Positions 8,510 to 16,419 of a stretch of 64,000 bases of DNA are shown here, in pieces. The translations under genes were made by a program, and so were the position numbers. Below the pieces are notes generated by a model. The model was not told the DNA's origin and ran no database searches. It saw nothing but the letters and a program-made list of their open reading frames with translations. Source of the DNA: Pseudomonas moorei (lineage in GTDB: Bacteria; Pseudomonadota; Gammaproteobacteria; Pseudomonadales; Pseudomonadaceae); the NCBI RefSeq assembly GCF_008801475.1, contig NZ_VZPP01000005.1, positions 124,001 through 188,000 on the forward strand, read 5' to 3'. Position 1 is the first letter of the stretch. The number at the start of each line of letters is the position of its first letter.

Positions 8510-8702
8510 GAAATGCTTCCTTACTTTGAAACGTTGAATGCAGGCAGATTTGCTGCTGCAAAAGTTTCACTGTGCAAGGGGGGCATGCTCAATGAGACGT
8601 ATCTCAAAGTCGTGTGTGAGGGTGAGGGCGCGACTGAAAGGAAAAGGGCGCCGCTCGTGTAAGAAATTTCGGCGGCGTCAGGATTGGACAAATCCCGGGC
8701 AT

Positions 8703-8731
8703 AAAAAAACCCTGAATCTTGCGATTCAGGG
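8703..8731 (-). terminator. Terminator left of the island, probably the ancestral tRNA-Phe terminator
   Basis: CCCTGAATC pairs perfectly with GATTCAGGG around a TTGC loop. On the minus strand it is followed by seven T. It lies 12 bases from the truncated tRNA-Phe copy, as expected of the original terminator that was cut off from the tRNA when the island entered. Confidence 0.75.
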
Positions 8732-8742
8732 TTTTCGGTATT

Positions 8743-8786
8743 TGGTGCCAGAGACGGAATCGAACCGCCGACACGGGGATTTTCAA
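8743..8786 (-). repeat. Left attachment repeat: 3' end of tRNA-Phe
   Basis: These 44 bases repeat the 3' part of the tRNA-Phe gene at 26141-26185 (CCA end, acceptor 3' strand, T arm, variable region and anticodon 3' arm) with one C missing. The similarity stops abruptly at 8786, where the tRNA continues with CCCCTGCTC but this copy runs into unrelated sequence. It marks the left border of the island. The bases between here and 9015 hold no gene I can support. Confidence 0.92.
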
Positions 8787-8955
8787 AACCTGTGAAAGCC
8801 CGGCTGCATGTGAAAAACGGCTGGATTTCCTGGCCCGATCTAAAATACCGCGCGATCATTTCCGACCAGAAACCGGCCAGATGGCTTCAAAACCCTCCGG
8901 ACGTTCCGGAGGAGCACCGGAGCGTGGTGGGCGATTGAGGCTAGCTTTTGACGCA

Positions 8956-8974
8956 CCGCGCGTACCGCGTGACA
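8956..8974. repeat. Dispersed island motif, copy 1
   Basis: CCGCGCGTACCGCGTGACA is identical over 19 bases to a copy at 11221-11239, and related versions lie at 10090-10100 and 25811-25830. This copy is downstream of the PD-(D/E)XK gene, between it and the left attachment repeat. Confidence 0.8.
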
Positions 8975-9015
8975 AAGAGAGAGTATTTTATTCGTCAGTC
9001 AAATTTTCGAGAAGG

Positions 9016-10041
9016 CTAGTCCAATCCGTAGTAAACCGATTGGAGCTTAATGCTGAGCTCTGGCAGGAGCTGTTTTAGATCTCCGTACGGGTTTTCGTCA
9101 AAGAAAAAAATGATCACTTCGCTTTCTCTGACGCCCTTGTTAGAAAGCTTGCCGGGTTTCAAATCGTAATTCGTACTGATATCGGCTGCTAACTGGCGCA
9201 ACGCTTGTAGGCGTCGCTTTTTATGGGCAACGGTGTCAGGTCGATCCATGGGAATGGCCGCGTACTGGTTGACTCGCAGATAAGTTCTCCCCGCGCGTGA
9301 ATCGACTCTCCAAAATAATGTCTCGTTTTTGCCTTCGTAGTAACCCTCACGCCGACAAATATCTAGCTGAGTCCACGGTGTGCCATTCATGTTGACGCCT
9401 TTCTTGAATTTCAAAAAAGGGTCACTGTTCTTGAGCTGGTCGTAGAGCTCACCGATGAGGTGCCGTTGACCTATAGCGCTTTGAAACGCGGTTGGGCAGG
9501 AGATGGCTAAACTCTCGAATACCTTTTCTTCCTGAGAAATCCAGGCGTCTTTCAGGAACGCGCAGTACTGATCGATGATTGGGTGGTATGGCGCTAAAAA
9601 GCCAATCGCTTGATGGAAATCATGGGCAGATATCAGCTGATAGCCCTGTAGGTTCTGCCGCTCCCAGATGTCGATATAGCCGATTTTAAAGTAGATGTAC
9701 TTGTCGCAATCCGGGAAGCGCTCCCGATAACGATTGAGTTGATCAGAATGAAAGGTAGATGAGGTTTTGTTCTCGAACAGAATGCTACGGGCTGTGTTGT
9801 TGACTTCAAATCTCAAGATTAAATCGACGTTGCCAGATTGGAGCACCGGTTCAATTTTTACGGGCGTTTCGCCTTCGGCAATGAGCCCCAGAGCGTGAAA
9901 TACCTGGGAACGGTAACCGGCGATGTCTTGGTTGACTTCCAATTCCTTGAAAAACCAAGCTAGAAAAGCATCCGTGCTGAGTTCCTTCGCGGCGTACATG
10001 AACAGATTATTCAACGTTTCCTCCTTGTCTTCCTGAGCCAT
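9016..10041 (-). CDS. PD-(D/E)XK nuclease family protein
   Basis: This 341-residue protein carries a PD-(D/E)XK nuclease core: an N-terminal helix with STDAFLAWFF (residues 22-31), Asp73 in NVDLILRF, and Glu90-x-Lys92 in ILFENKTSS followed by the helix Q101-LNRYRERF. The catalytic triad D73-E90-K92 is intact, so it should be an active nuclease. The remaining 200 residues are of unknown function and may recognise DNA or an invader. It is a single gene in the island, next to an HNH nuclease gene in the same orientation, which suggests a defence role. The ATG at 10041 is the first in frame; no strong ribosome site is seen. Confidence 0.8.
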   Translation of the reverse strand: MAQEDKEETLNNLFMYAAKELSTDAFLAWFFKELEVNQDIAGYRSQVFHALGLIAEGETPVKIEPVLQSGNVDLILRFEVNNTARSILFENKTSSTFHSDQLNRYRERFPDCDKYIYFKIGYIDIWERQNLQGYQLISAHDFHQAIGFLAPYHPIIDQYCAFLKDAWISQEEKVFESLAISCPTAFQSAIGQRHLIGELYDQLKNSDPFLKFKKGVNMNGTPWTQLDICRREGYYEGKNETLFWRVDSRAGRTYLRVNQYAAIPMDRPDTVAHKKRRLQALRQLAADISTNYDLKPGKLSNKGVRESEVIIFFFDENPYGDLKQLLPELSIKLQSVYYGLD

Positions 10042-10089
10042 GATTTGAACAGATGTGGAGTTTTGAGGCCAGGTGAGGGCCTAGTATGT

Positions 10090-10100
10090 CGCGTGACTTT
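10090..10100. repeat. Dispersed island motif, short copy
   Basis: CGCGTGACTTT, about 50 bases upstream of the PD-(D/E)XK start, matches the end of the copy at 25811-25830 including its trailing TTT. It is short and could be chance on its own. Confidence 0.4.
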
Positions 10101-10233
10101 CACTCAGCGACATTTTCACAGGGAGAGAAGGTGGCAGGTCGGCCCCAGGAACACGCTGGTGAGATGAGGGGTGAGATCTGGGGTGAGCGTATTGGCAACG
10201 CGCTATCCATCCCCCTCTCGGGTTCCTACAAGC

Positions 10234-11115
10234 TTACTTCTTGAATTTATAGTCACGGTGCCAGGCAAGGTAAACACGATGGCGCGGTTCTATTTGGCGC
10301 AAGCGTAGATGTGGCCACACATTAAGCGCACTGCAACTTTGCTCGTCTAGTTGGTTGCTGATGAGAATTTGGCCGTCGTCGTTGAAGCTGATCAGCCCTT
10401 GGTCGAAGGCTAGATCGAGGTTTGGGGTTAACAGCAGCCCGTTAAATGGATCGAGTCGCTCATATGATGTGGCTGCAAACCAAGGCTTGGCATGGGAGGC
10501 ACGGAGCATATTCAGATTTGCGCAACCTGTAACTGAGCAACTGCCCCAATAATCAATCAGGGCAGCGCGGTATATGCCTTGGCCAATACGCGCCTTGATT
10601 ATGGCTTCACGCTCTGTTTCGGTTAGCGGCAGCAGTGAGTCCTGCGTGGGGGCCGTATGCCTACCAGCCACCGACGTTGCGTCACTTGCTGAATCAAACG
10701 GCCGTTGCGCCGTAAGCCAGTCCACAAACTCATCAAGCGCTGCTTCATGCTCAAAACCTAGCTCGATACCATGGGGTTCGGGCACTTGGCCTGGCTTTCG
10801 GCCATTCCGAGGTTGATCATTTATTTTTTTAGGAAACGCCTCCATGTTGCTACTGAAGGCCAGAGGGTATTTACCAAAAAAAACGCCGGTAATTGTTTTT
10901 AGCTCTGCAAGCTGTTCAGAAAAACTTGGGTGGATGATCAAAGGGACTTTTTGAATTGGATTCAGACTAGCACTCTGCTTCAAATAAACCGGATAAGTTG
11001 CTAGCACATGATCGAAACGCATGACCTTGCCATCAGAGACGCTCTGCTTTACGTGGAAAAATCCGCGTCTTTCAAGGGAAATCTTTACATCTCGGATACT
11101 CAATAATTTACCCAT
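10234..11115 (-). CDS. HNH endonuclease domain protein
   Basis: This 293-residue protein has an HNH nuclease domain of the HNH_2 type at residues about 190-245: CSVTGC, LRASHAKPW, FNGLLLTPNLDLAFDQGLISF, with His208 and Asn225 as likely metal and active-site residues. Residues 1-160 form a separate domain of unknown fold, probably for target recognition as in McrA-like or other modification-dependent enzymes. I start at the ATG at 11115 because GGAGAG lies eight bases before it. It neighbours a PD-(D/E)XK protein in the same direction, about 190 bases apart. A restriction or defence role is inferred from context. Confidence 0.82.
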   Translation of the reverse strand: MGKLLSIRDVKISLERRGFFHVKQSVSDGKVMRFDHVLATYPVYLKQSASLNPIQKVPLIIHPSFSEQLAELKTITGVFFGKYPLAFSSNMEAFPKKINDQPRNGRKPGQVPEPHGIELGFEHEAALDEFVDWLTAQRPFDSASDATSVAGRHTAPTQDSLLPLTETEREAIIKARIGQGIYRAALIDYWGSCSVTGCANLNMLRASHAKPWFAATSYERLDPFNGLLLTPNLDLAFDQGLISFNDDGQILISNQLDEQSCSALNVWPHLRLRQIEPRHRVYLAWHRDYKFKK

Positions 11116-11220
11116 AAAGCTCGCTCTCCAATTCATGCACACCTTAGCGATAACATCGTGCCGAGGATACCGGAGGAGTAACAGTACGGGGAGGGCTGAT
11201 TGCTGCTGAGTTTCGACACG

Positions 11221-11239
11221 CCGCGCGTACCGCGTGACA
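11221..11239. repeat. Dispersed island motif, copy 2
   Basis: This is the exact 19-base repeat of 8956-8974. It lies about 105 bases upstream of the HNH gene start and downstream of the PH/SHOCT gene. Confidence 0.8.
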
Positions 11240-11368
11240 TTTGAGTAGATAAGAAATGCTTTCCAGTAGTCGTACCACGCTAGGCACTTGCGAAGGACGC
11301 ATTCTCATCAGCGTCCCCCACCGAGTCCGATTACTTTTGCTACATGCCTTCGCGGCGGCCGAGTTCGA

Positions 11369-12055
11369 CTAAAACTGAGCGATGATTTTGGCCTTCACCG
11401 TATTAAATTCTTCGTCGGTGAGGGCTCCCATCGCCCGTAGGTTTGCGAGCTTGGTGAGCTTATCTAGCGGGGACTCTTGCTGAGCTTCTACCCGAGGGGA
11501 TGATGATTGGCGTCGTGTGTTGAGTTCCTGTAACCACCGGTTAGCAAGCGTGGCCATTACAGAAACAGTTGCTTTCTGGCAATTGTCGATTGTGAGAACC
11601 CTACTACCTAAGTCAACCATAATCTTTCCTAGCAGAAATCCTTGGGATGAGGAAACAGCCTGAACACGATCGTGGCGGATGCTTTGAGTATCTACTGAGC
11701 TCGTTAGCATAGCGCAATCCAAGAATAGAAACCGCTGATCGGTGAGGACAGCCAGCCAAGTATTGCTGCCAAAGTCAGAGGAGTTAGAGCTATCTGAGTG
11801 CTTGACGATTCCAGATGTTAGTGCAAACACAACCTCTTCCGCTTCAAGATGGTTGGTTAGAACCTTTATTTCTTTTTTTGTTCCAAACGAATCCAGTCTT
11901 ACGTCGTTTAGTTCGCAAATGGCTTCCCAGTCTGCTTTACGTGTTAGTTCTGCGTACTTCTCTAGATTTTCCAATTCAATTTCCTTAACTGTAGATTTAT
12001 TCCTGGGCGGAAAATCGCTAATGAACCATAGCAGGCTGTGTGAAAACGCATGCAC
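11369..12055 (-). CDS. Bacterial PH-like domain and SHOCT domain protein
   Basis: In this 228-residue protein the middle (residues about 60-170: EEVVFALTSGI..., WLAVLTDQRFLFLD..., IRHDRVQAVSSSQGFLLGKIMVDLG) has the pattern of a bacterial pleckstrin-homology-like domain. The last 32 residues (LDKLTKLANLRAMGALTDEEFNTVKAKIIAQ) are a SHOCT motif, often fused to such domains and thought to mediate oligomerisation. There is no signal peptide or membrane segment. The start is uncertain; the first 15 residues of the longest frame look unlike the rest, and a start nearer VKEIELENL is possible. Its role in the island is unknown. Confidence 0.72.
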   Translation of the reverse strand: MHAFSHSLLWFISDFPPRNKSTVKEIELENLEKYAELTRKADWEAICELNDVRLDSFGTKKEIKVLTNHLEAEEVVFALTSGIVKHSDSSNSSDFGSNTWLAVLTDQRFLFLDCAMLTSSVDTQSIRHDRVQAVSSSQGFLLGKIMVDLGSRVLTIDNCQKATVSVMATLANRWLQELNTRRQSSSPRVEAQQESPLDKLTKLANLRAMGALTDEEFNTVKAKIIAQF

Positions 12056-12474
12056 TGTTTTGTAGTCTGCGTTGCTACGTAAAATCTGTCGGCGTTTGGT
12101 TAGTCAACAGACCTGAAATTTACGTAGGAACGCGATTTTTGTTCCGATTCTGACTGCCAAACGCGCTCTAAAATGTTTTCACAATGCCTGATAGGGAGGT
12201 ATTTTCCCAGACTCCCCCCTCCGCCTGGTGTGACGATAGCCTAGTGCCATCTTGTCGTCTATGGCGGCCAATACTCGATTGATCGTGATCCCCACAAAAC
12301 ATAAAGCCAAGAGCTCCACGTGGGTACGCCAGATTCATGCGTCGGGCATCGAGTTGAGTCCGGATCTTGGGAAAAGGAAAATAGCGGTCGATGTTGTTAT
12401 GATTTTTTAGAATTTTAATTACGATTTTTATTCTATTTTGGAATTATAAAACGAGGATGCGTACCGTCTTTCCG

Positions 12475-12527
12475 CCTATAACTCCTGGGCAGAATGAGTC
12501 AATTCCGATTTGCGAAGGAGTTATAGG
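12475..12527. repeat. Perfect 12-base inverted repeat with 29-base spacer
   Basis: CCTATAACTCCT at 12475-12486 is mirrored by AGGAGTTATAGG at 12516-12527. It lies in the AT-rich region about 480 bases before the recombinase start. A binding site for a regulator, recombinase or replication protein is possible. Confidence 0.7.
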
Positions 12528-12803
12528 GGGGTTCGATAGAAAATGGTTTTTAGCCTAGATGTCCTGGAGATAACGGATTTTTTAAGTCGTAAATAATACG
12601 GGCGAAAAAATTAGTGAGATTTTGATGTGTGAATAGGCATCTTGCTTAACTTTTTTTAGTTGATAGCATGAGTCTCACGAGATCACACAGGTCGTTAGCC
12701 GCGATCTGAAATGTGGCGTATGAAGCTTGGTTGAATGTCATTTTGTTACAGGTTTTGGCCGAACGGCCAGGGCAAGCTGCATCTTGAATTCAACAAAATT
12801 ATC

Positions 12804-12818
12804 GCTCTTTAACAATTT
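12804..12818 (+). promoter_or_regulatory. boxA-like antitermination element
   Basis: GCTCTTTAACAATTT is, as I recall, the same as the core boxA in E. coli rRNA leaders, where NusB/NusE load on RNA to prevent Rho termination. It lies on the strand of the downstream operon, 188 bases before the recombinase ATG. The 12824-12860 inverted repeat follows directly. Confidence 0.6.
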
Positions 12819-13005
12819 GGTGGCGTTGATATAGCCTTAACAAGGTTCCATGTATCAACGTCTTGCTTTTAATGGCGCTCTCAGCGCTAGATTTTCGCGT
12901 CGCTCTTTATTCTAAGTTAATTTTGAATGCAAGAGTCTAATCCGCTTACTTACAGGTGTAAAAATATGAAGAAAAAAATATCGCATAGTTATCTAAGGAA
13001 TTTTA

Positions 13006-14115
13006 ATGTCTATTTCAAAGTCCGTAAAACAGATCGAAGTCAGAGATTCAGTTGTTGAAGAACTGATTATCGTTAATTACCCTGCAACGGGAAACACGAC
13101 CTACTATACGCGTGAAACGACCAAAGAGCGTCGGCGTGTAAAGTTGGGGACCTCTAAGGACCTGACCCTCAAGCAGGCGCGAAAAAAGGCAGCCGAGACA
13201 TTAAGTGCCGACTTCCGCCCTTGCTCGTTGACGCTTGCTCAGGCTTTCGAGGCGTATGCGAAATCGGGGGAGTACAGCGGAAAACGCTCTACGGGTCGTG
13301 AACGAAAGCGCTTCGAGAAGGTTGTTGAGCCGATCCTGGGCAGCAAACGTATTAAAGCTATTGGTTTAACGGACGTGCAAGCAGTCATGGCTGACTTGAA
13401 CTCATCCTTGAGCAACGCGACCCGGAATCGATACTTGGCCATGTTGCGGTCAATTTTCAGATTTTCTGTTGACCAAGGGTATTGCGACAAAGACCCGACC
13501 CGCAGTCTGAAACTGCTGAGGGAAGTTCCGGTGAAACTCTATGAAGTCAACGATGAGTTTATCGGTCGTCTCCGTCTGGCAGTGGATTGGTTGGACGATG
13601 CTAATCCGCGTACCGCCTGCCTCGTGGAATTGCTACTGCTCACTGGAATGCGTATCGGAGAGGCGCTAACGCTACAGTGGGACGATGTAAACCTTCCCAC
13701 ACGGCATATCACCCTCAGGTTTACCAAAAGCGGAAAAGTTAGGCATGTACCCATCAGTGACGAGTGCGTAAAGTTACTGAGTCGGCTGGTCGAGGGGACA
13801 GTTGAATCCCCACCGAATGGCTGGTTATTTCCGTCCTCGCGTGGTTATTCGCACATGTCGAGGCCCGTTCGAACCTGGAAGCGAGCCTGCCACGCTGTGG
13901 GCCTACCGTTATCGTTACGATTTCATGATCTTCGTCATATTTTCGCCTCGGCGTGTGTCAAGGAGGGGATCCCTCTTTATACCGTACAAGGATTGCTGGG
14001 CCACTCGTCAATCAGGATGAGTGAGAGGTACTGTGCGCTCGCTGCAGCAGACTTGCTCAAGGCTAGCTGTCGGGTATCAAGTGTCCTCGGCCTCAATAAA
14101 AGGGGCGAGAAATGA
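13006..14115 (+). CDS. Tyrosine recombinase (phage-type integrase) 1
   Basis: This 369-residue recombinase has the full catalytic set: Arg216 (LLTGMRIGE), Lys241 (TKSGKVR), His307-x-x-Arg310 (HDLRH), His333 (LGHSS) and Tyr342 (ERYCAL). An N-terminal arm-type domain (residues 1-65) and a core-binding domain (75-165) precede it. The ATG at 13006 has AAGGA upstream at good distance. Its stop overlaps the start of the next gene as ATGA, coupling it to a DUF927 ATPase, which is unusual for a plain integrase. Whether it or the second recombinase integrates at tRNA-Phe is not decided by sequence. Confidence 0.92.
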   Translation: MSISKSVKQIEVRDSVVEELIIVNYPATGNTTYYTRETTKERRRVKLGTSKDLTLKQARKKAAETLSADFRPCSLTLAQAFEAYAKSGEYSGKRSTGRERKRFEKVVEPILGSKRIKAIGLTDVQAVMADLNSSLSNATRNRYLAMLRSIFRFSVDQGYCDKDPTRSLKLLREVPVKLYEVNDEFIGRLRLAVDWLDDANPRTACLVELLLLTGMRIGEALTLQWDDVNLPTRHITLRFTKSGKVRHVPISDECVKLLSRLVEGTVESPPNGWLFPSSRGYSHMSRPVRTWKRACHAVGLPLSLRFHDLRHIFASACVKEGIPLYTVQGLLGHSSIRMSERYCALAAADLLKASCRVSSVLGLNKRGEK

Positions 14116-16313
14116 AGCGGTTTTATTCTAGGGAGACGTTATCAGCCGATATTATTGATGCTGCATTACTGTCAGGCGGGAAAGCTCTTGATGGGGACAT
14201 GGACTCACTTACAGAAGTGAAGAGCCTACAGTTCAATGAGCATACAGTTATCTTCTCCATTCTAAAGACTCATTCTGAATACGGCCATGTTGTTCCGGTT
14301 TTGTTGAAACATTTTCTGGTCTTCCAAACAAGTCTAGGTGTGTTTCTTCCATTTTCGAAGACCTCAATTCAGGACAGTAAATTACTGGAATTCTTGCAGT
14401 GGGCGTTAGGCAGTATTAAATTGCATCTAGACGTGGGGGCAAGCCAAGAGGAGGCGGAGTTTGGCCAGTGGTCAACTCCAGACAGTGGGAACCAACCCAA
14501 GTCACTTCCGTTCGAGTTCATGGAAGTGGTTGCAGCATGCGAGATCGGCTTAATCGAGGCAATGTACGGGCGTCGGGTATTTAAAAATTTTGAGTTTTCA
14601 CTCGATGTAGTGCGCCGTCGTAAAAAAGATGATGTAGAAGAAATCGCGCCTTGTATCTGGATTGATAAGATATTGCAGGATCCGGATACCGGTCACATCT
14701 CTACCCGTATTAATATTTTGAGCCGTTCGGGGATGAAGTATCGAGTGATATCTTCAGTCGTTGCGAATGGCACCATGCAAGATACCAAAAAGCTAACGGA
14801 ATGGATCGTTTCTGTGGTACCCAGCGTCGTGGATCGGAAAGGGTTAGGGGAGCTGGTCAAAGAGTTGCTCCGAGATGCCTTTCCCAGAATCGACACCCAG
14901 CTTTGGATAAAAGGTGAAGGATGGCTTCGAAGTGACGATTCAGTAATCGATGCCTGTGTTTGTGGTCAGGAGTTATTAACTGCTCCAGGCACTGACCTCA
15001 AACGATTTTACGTCGATGTATCCGCGCCGAGACTGTCACAATCCGGCACGCTTGAAGACTGGAATCGTGACGTATTAAATCCAGTAAGTAAAAATTACGT
15101 TCTTACGGGGGCAATACAGCTGGGATTAGCTGCTTCCATGATCGACTTTTTACCTGGCTTGTCTTCTTGCATATTTAACTTCTTCGGGGGGGCGGGTCGA
15201 GGGAAAACGTTGCTTCTGTCGACCGTTGCGAGCTTATACGGAAACACTACTGCACCAGGGCAAAGCAGTGTGGGGAGGGGCGGGAGATCAATTATCGAGA
15301 CCTTCGGCTCGACACAACGTGCTCTCCAGGCAAAAAGCCAGCAAGCCTCGCTAGGCCCGATGTTGATTGATGAGATCGGAAGCAACAGTTTCGGTGATCT
15401 CGACAGGTACGTTTACGAGACAGGAAATGGTGCCAGTCGCACTAGGTTGAGTAGTAACGGAGATGTCCAAGAATCCCCGCCGAAGACCTTGTTCGTTATG
15501 ACGACAGGCGAGGAGCCTATCATGTCACTAGTGAGTCGAAATGCACGACAGGGTGTGTTCGATCGAGGTGTTGATATCAATATCGGCGGCGGCGATGTGA
15601 GCTTTGAAGGTCAAAGTGCTGACGAATACGTCTTCCTGCCTGACGACATAAAAAAAGCAGTATCGGCTGGTATTCCGAGCCAGTATGGGACGGTGGCACC
15701 AGCGTTCATCCAAGCGCTTCTCTCTGAGATGAGCGGTCAAAGCTGGGAAGCTGAGCTTCATGATATAAAACAGGATCTTGTCGGAAGCTACCCAAGCTAC
15801 GTGAGCAATGGTGGTGCGGAGCGCGTTTTGACTCGGTTTGCGCTAGCCGTGTTGGCGGGGAGGGTAGCTCTCAGGAACAAAGTATTCAGCGAGCAATACG
15901 TTGATGAAATCGATCTGTTTAATGGTGTGATTGTTTGTGCCAATCTTTGGGTCACCACTCGATGGAATCACCTGTATCGGTTATCTGAAGCTCTAATAAG
16001 CCAGAAACGTATCCTTCAAAGTTCTCCGAGGTCAGGTTTAAAACTCTACCGCCATCAGGAGTGGAGAGGAAACATGCCGACGCTCATGATTTCTAAAGAG
16101 TATCTTGAGGAGGTATTTCCGGGTGTGGGGCAGATGGAGAAAATCGGTAAGCAGTTTAAAGAAGATGAGTTGATTGTTCGAACAGATGTGGGGCGCAATA
16201 CGGTAGGGAAGGTACCTTACTACCACCTGCAAACAGCATGGCTTAAGGACCTTCAGATTGAATGGTCGGAAGACCGAGAAGCTTTCATAAACGTAGAGCC
16301 AGATGGTAATTGA
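14112..16313 (+). CDS. DUF927-family P-loop ATPase, coupled to recombinase 1
   Basis: This 733-residue protein has a central DUF927-type ATPase core with Walker A GGAGRGKT at 359-366 and Walker B LIDEIG at 418-423. The conserved run to TTGEEP near 465 follows. DUF927 proteins are helicase-like ATPases found on plasmids, phages and integrative elements. The N-terminal 250 residues and C-terminal 200 residues are not recognised; a primase domain is not obvious. It starts inside the recombinase stop codon (ATGA), so both proteins are made together. A role in replication or processing of the excised element is plausible but inferred. Confidence 0.75.
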   Translation: MKRFYSRETLSADIIDAALLSGGKALDGDMDSLTEVKSLQFNEHTVIFSILKTHSEYGHVVPVLLKHFLVFQTSLGVFLPFSKTSIQDSKLLEFLQWALGSIKLHLDVGASQEEAEFGQWSTPDSGNQPKSLPFEFMEVVAACEIGLIEAMYGRRVFKNFEFSLDVVRRRKKDDVEEIAPCIWIDKILQDPDTGHISTRINILSRSGMKYRVISSVVANGTMQDTKKLTEWIVSVVPSVVDRKGLGELVKELLRDAFPRIDTQLWIKGEGWLRSDDSVIDACVCGQELLTAPGTDLKRFYVDVSAPRLSQSGTLEDWNRDVLNPVSKNYVLTGAIQLGLAASMIDFLPGLSSCIFNFFGGAGRGKTLLLSTVASLYGNTTAPGQSSVGRGGRSIIETFGSTQRALQAKSQQASLGPMLIDEIGSNSFGDLDRYVYETGNGASRTRLSSNGDVQESPPKTLFVMTTGEEPIMSLVSRNARQGVFDRGVDINIGGGDVSFEGQSADEYVFLPDDIKKAVSAGIPSQYGTVAPAFIQALLSEMSGQSWEAELHDIKQDLVGSYPSYVSNGGAERVLTRFALAVLAGRVALRNKVFSEQYVDEIDLFNGVIVCANLWVTTRWNHLYRLSEALISQKRILQSSPRSGLKLYRHQEWRGNMPTLMISKEYLEEVFPGVGQMEKIGKQFKEDELIVRTDVGRNTVGKVPYYHLQTAWLKDLQIEWSEDREAFINVEPDGN

Positions 16314-16356
16314 AACGGCTCAGTTTCAAACCGCAAAGATGCTGTTTCGGGTGGGG

Positions 16357-16403
16357 CTTGATCTGACAGTCAATACCGGAAACCCGGTCAATGTCAGATC
16401 AAG
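16357..16403. repeat. Nested inverted repeat between convergent recombinase genes
   Basis: CTTGATCTGACA (16357-16368) pairs perfectly with TGTCAGATCAAG (16392-16403), and inside it ACCGG and CCGGT (16375-16388) form a second stem with an AAAC loop. No T-run follows on either strand, so it is not a standard terminator, although it lies where transcripts from both sides converge. It could stop transcription by structure or serve as a recombination or replication site. Confidence 0.7.
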
Positions 16404-16419
16404 TCGAAACTTCACCCGC

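Larger units (their letters stand above)
12056..13005. other. Long AT-rich non-coding region upstream of the recombinase-ATPase operon
   Basis: These 950 bases hold no gene I can support. The region is A+T-rich from about 12380 on. It contains a 12-base inverted repeat (12475-12527), a boxA-like element (12804-12818), a CGTTGATA/TATCAACG inverted repeat (12824-12860) and a small GCGCT/AGCGC hairpin near 12874. A 30-codon frame starting at 12966 overlaps the recombinase start and could be a leader peptide, but nothing confirms it. The region probably holds the promoter and control sites of the operon. Confidence 0.6.

Noticed and set aside
8743..8786. A second tRNA-Phe gene
   Set aside because: Only the 3' part is present, with a missing base and no 5' acceptor strand, so it is an attachment remnant.
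12966..13058. 30-codon leader ORF overlapping the recombinase start
   Set aside because: It has only a weak ribosome site and an AAG/AAA-rich start. Possible, but not supported enough to list as a gene.
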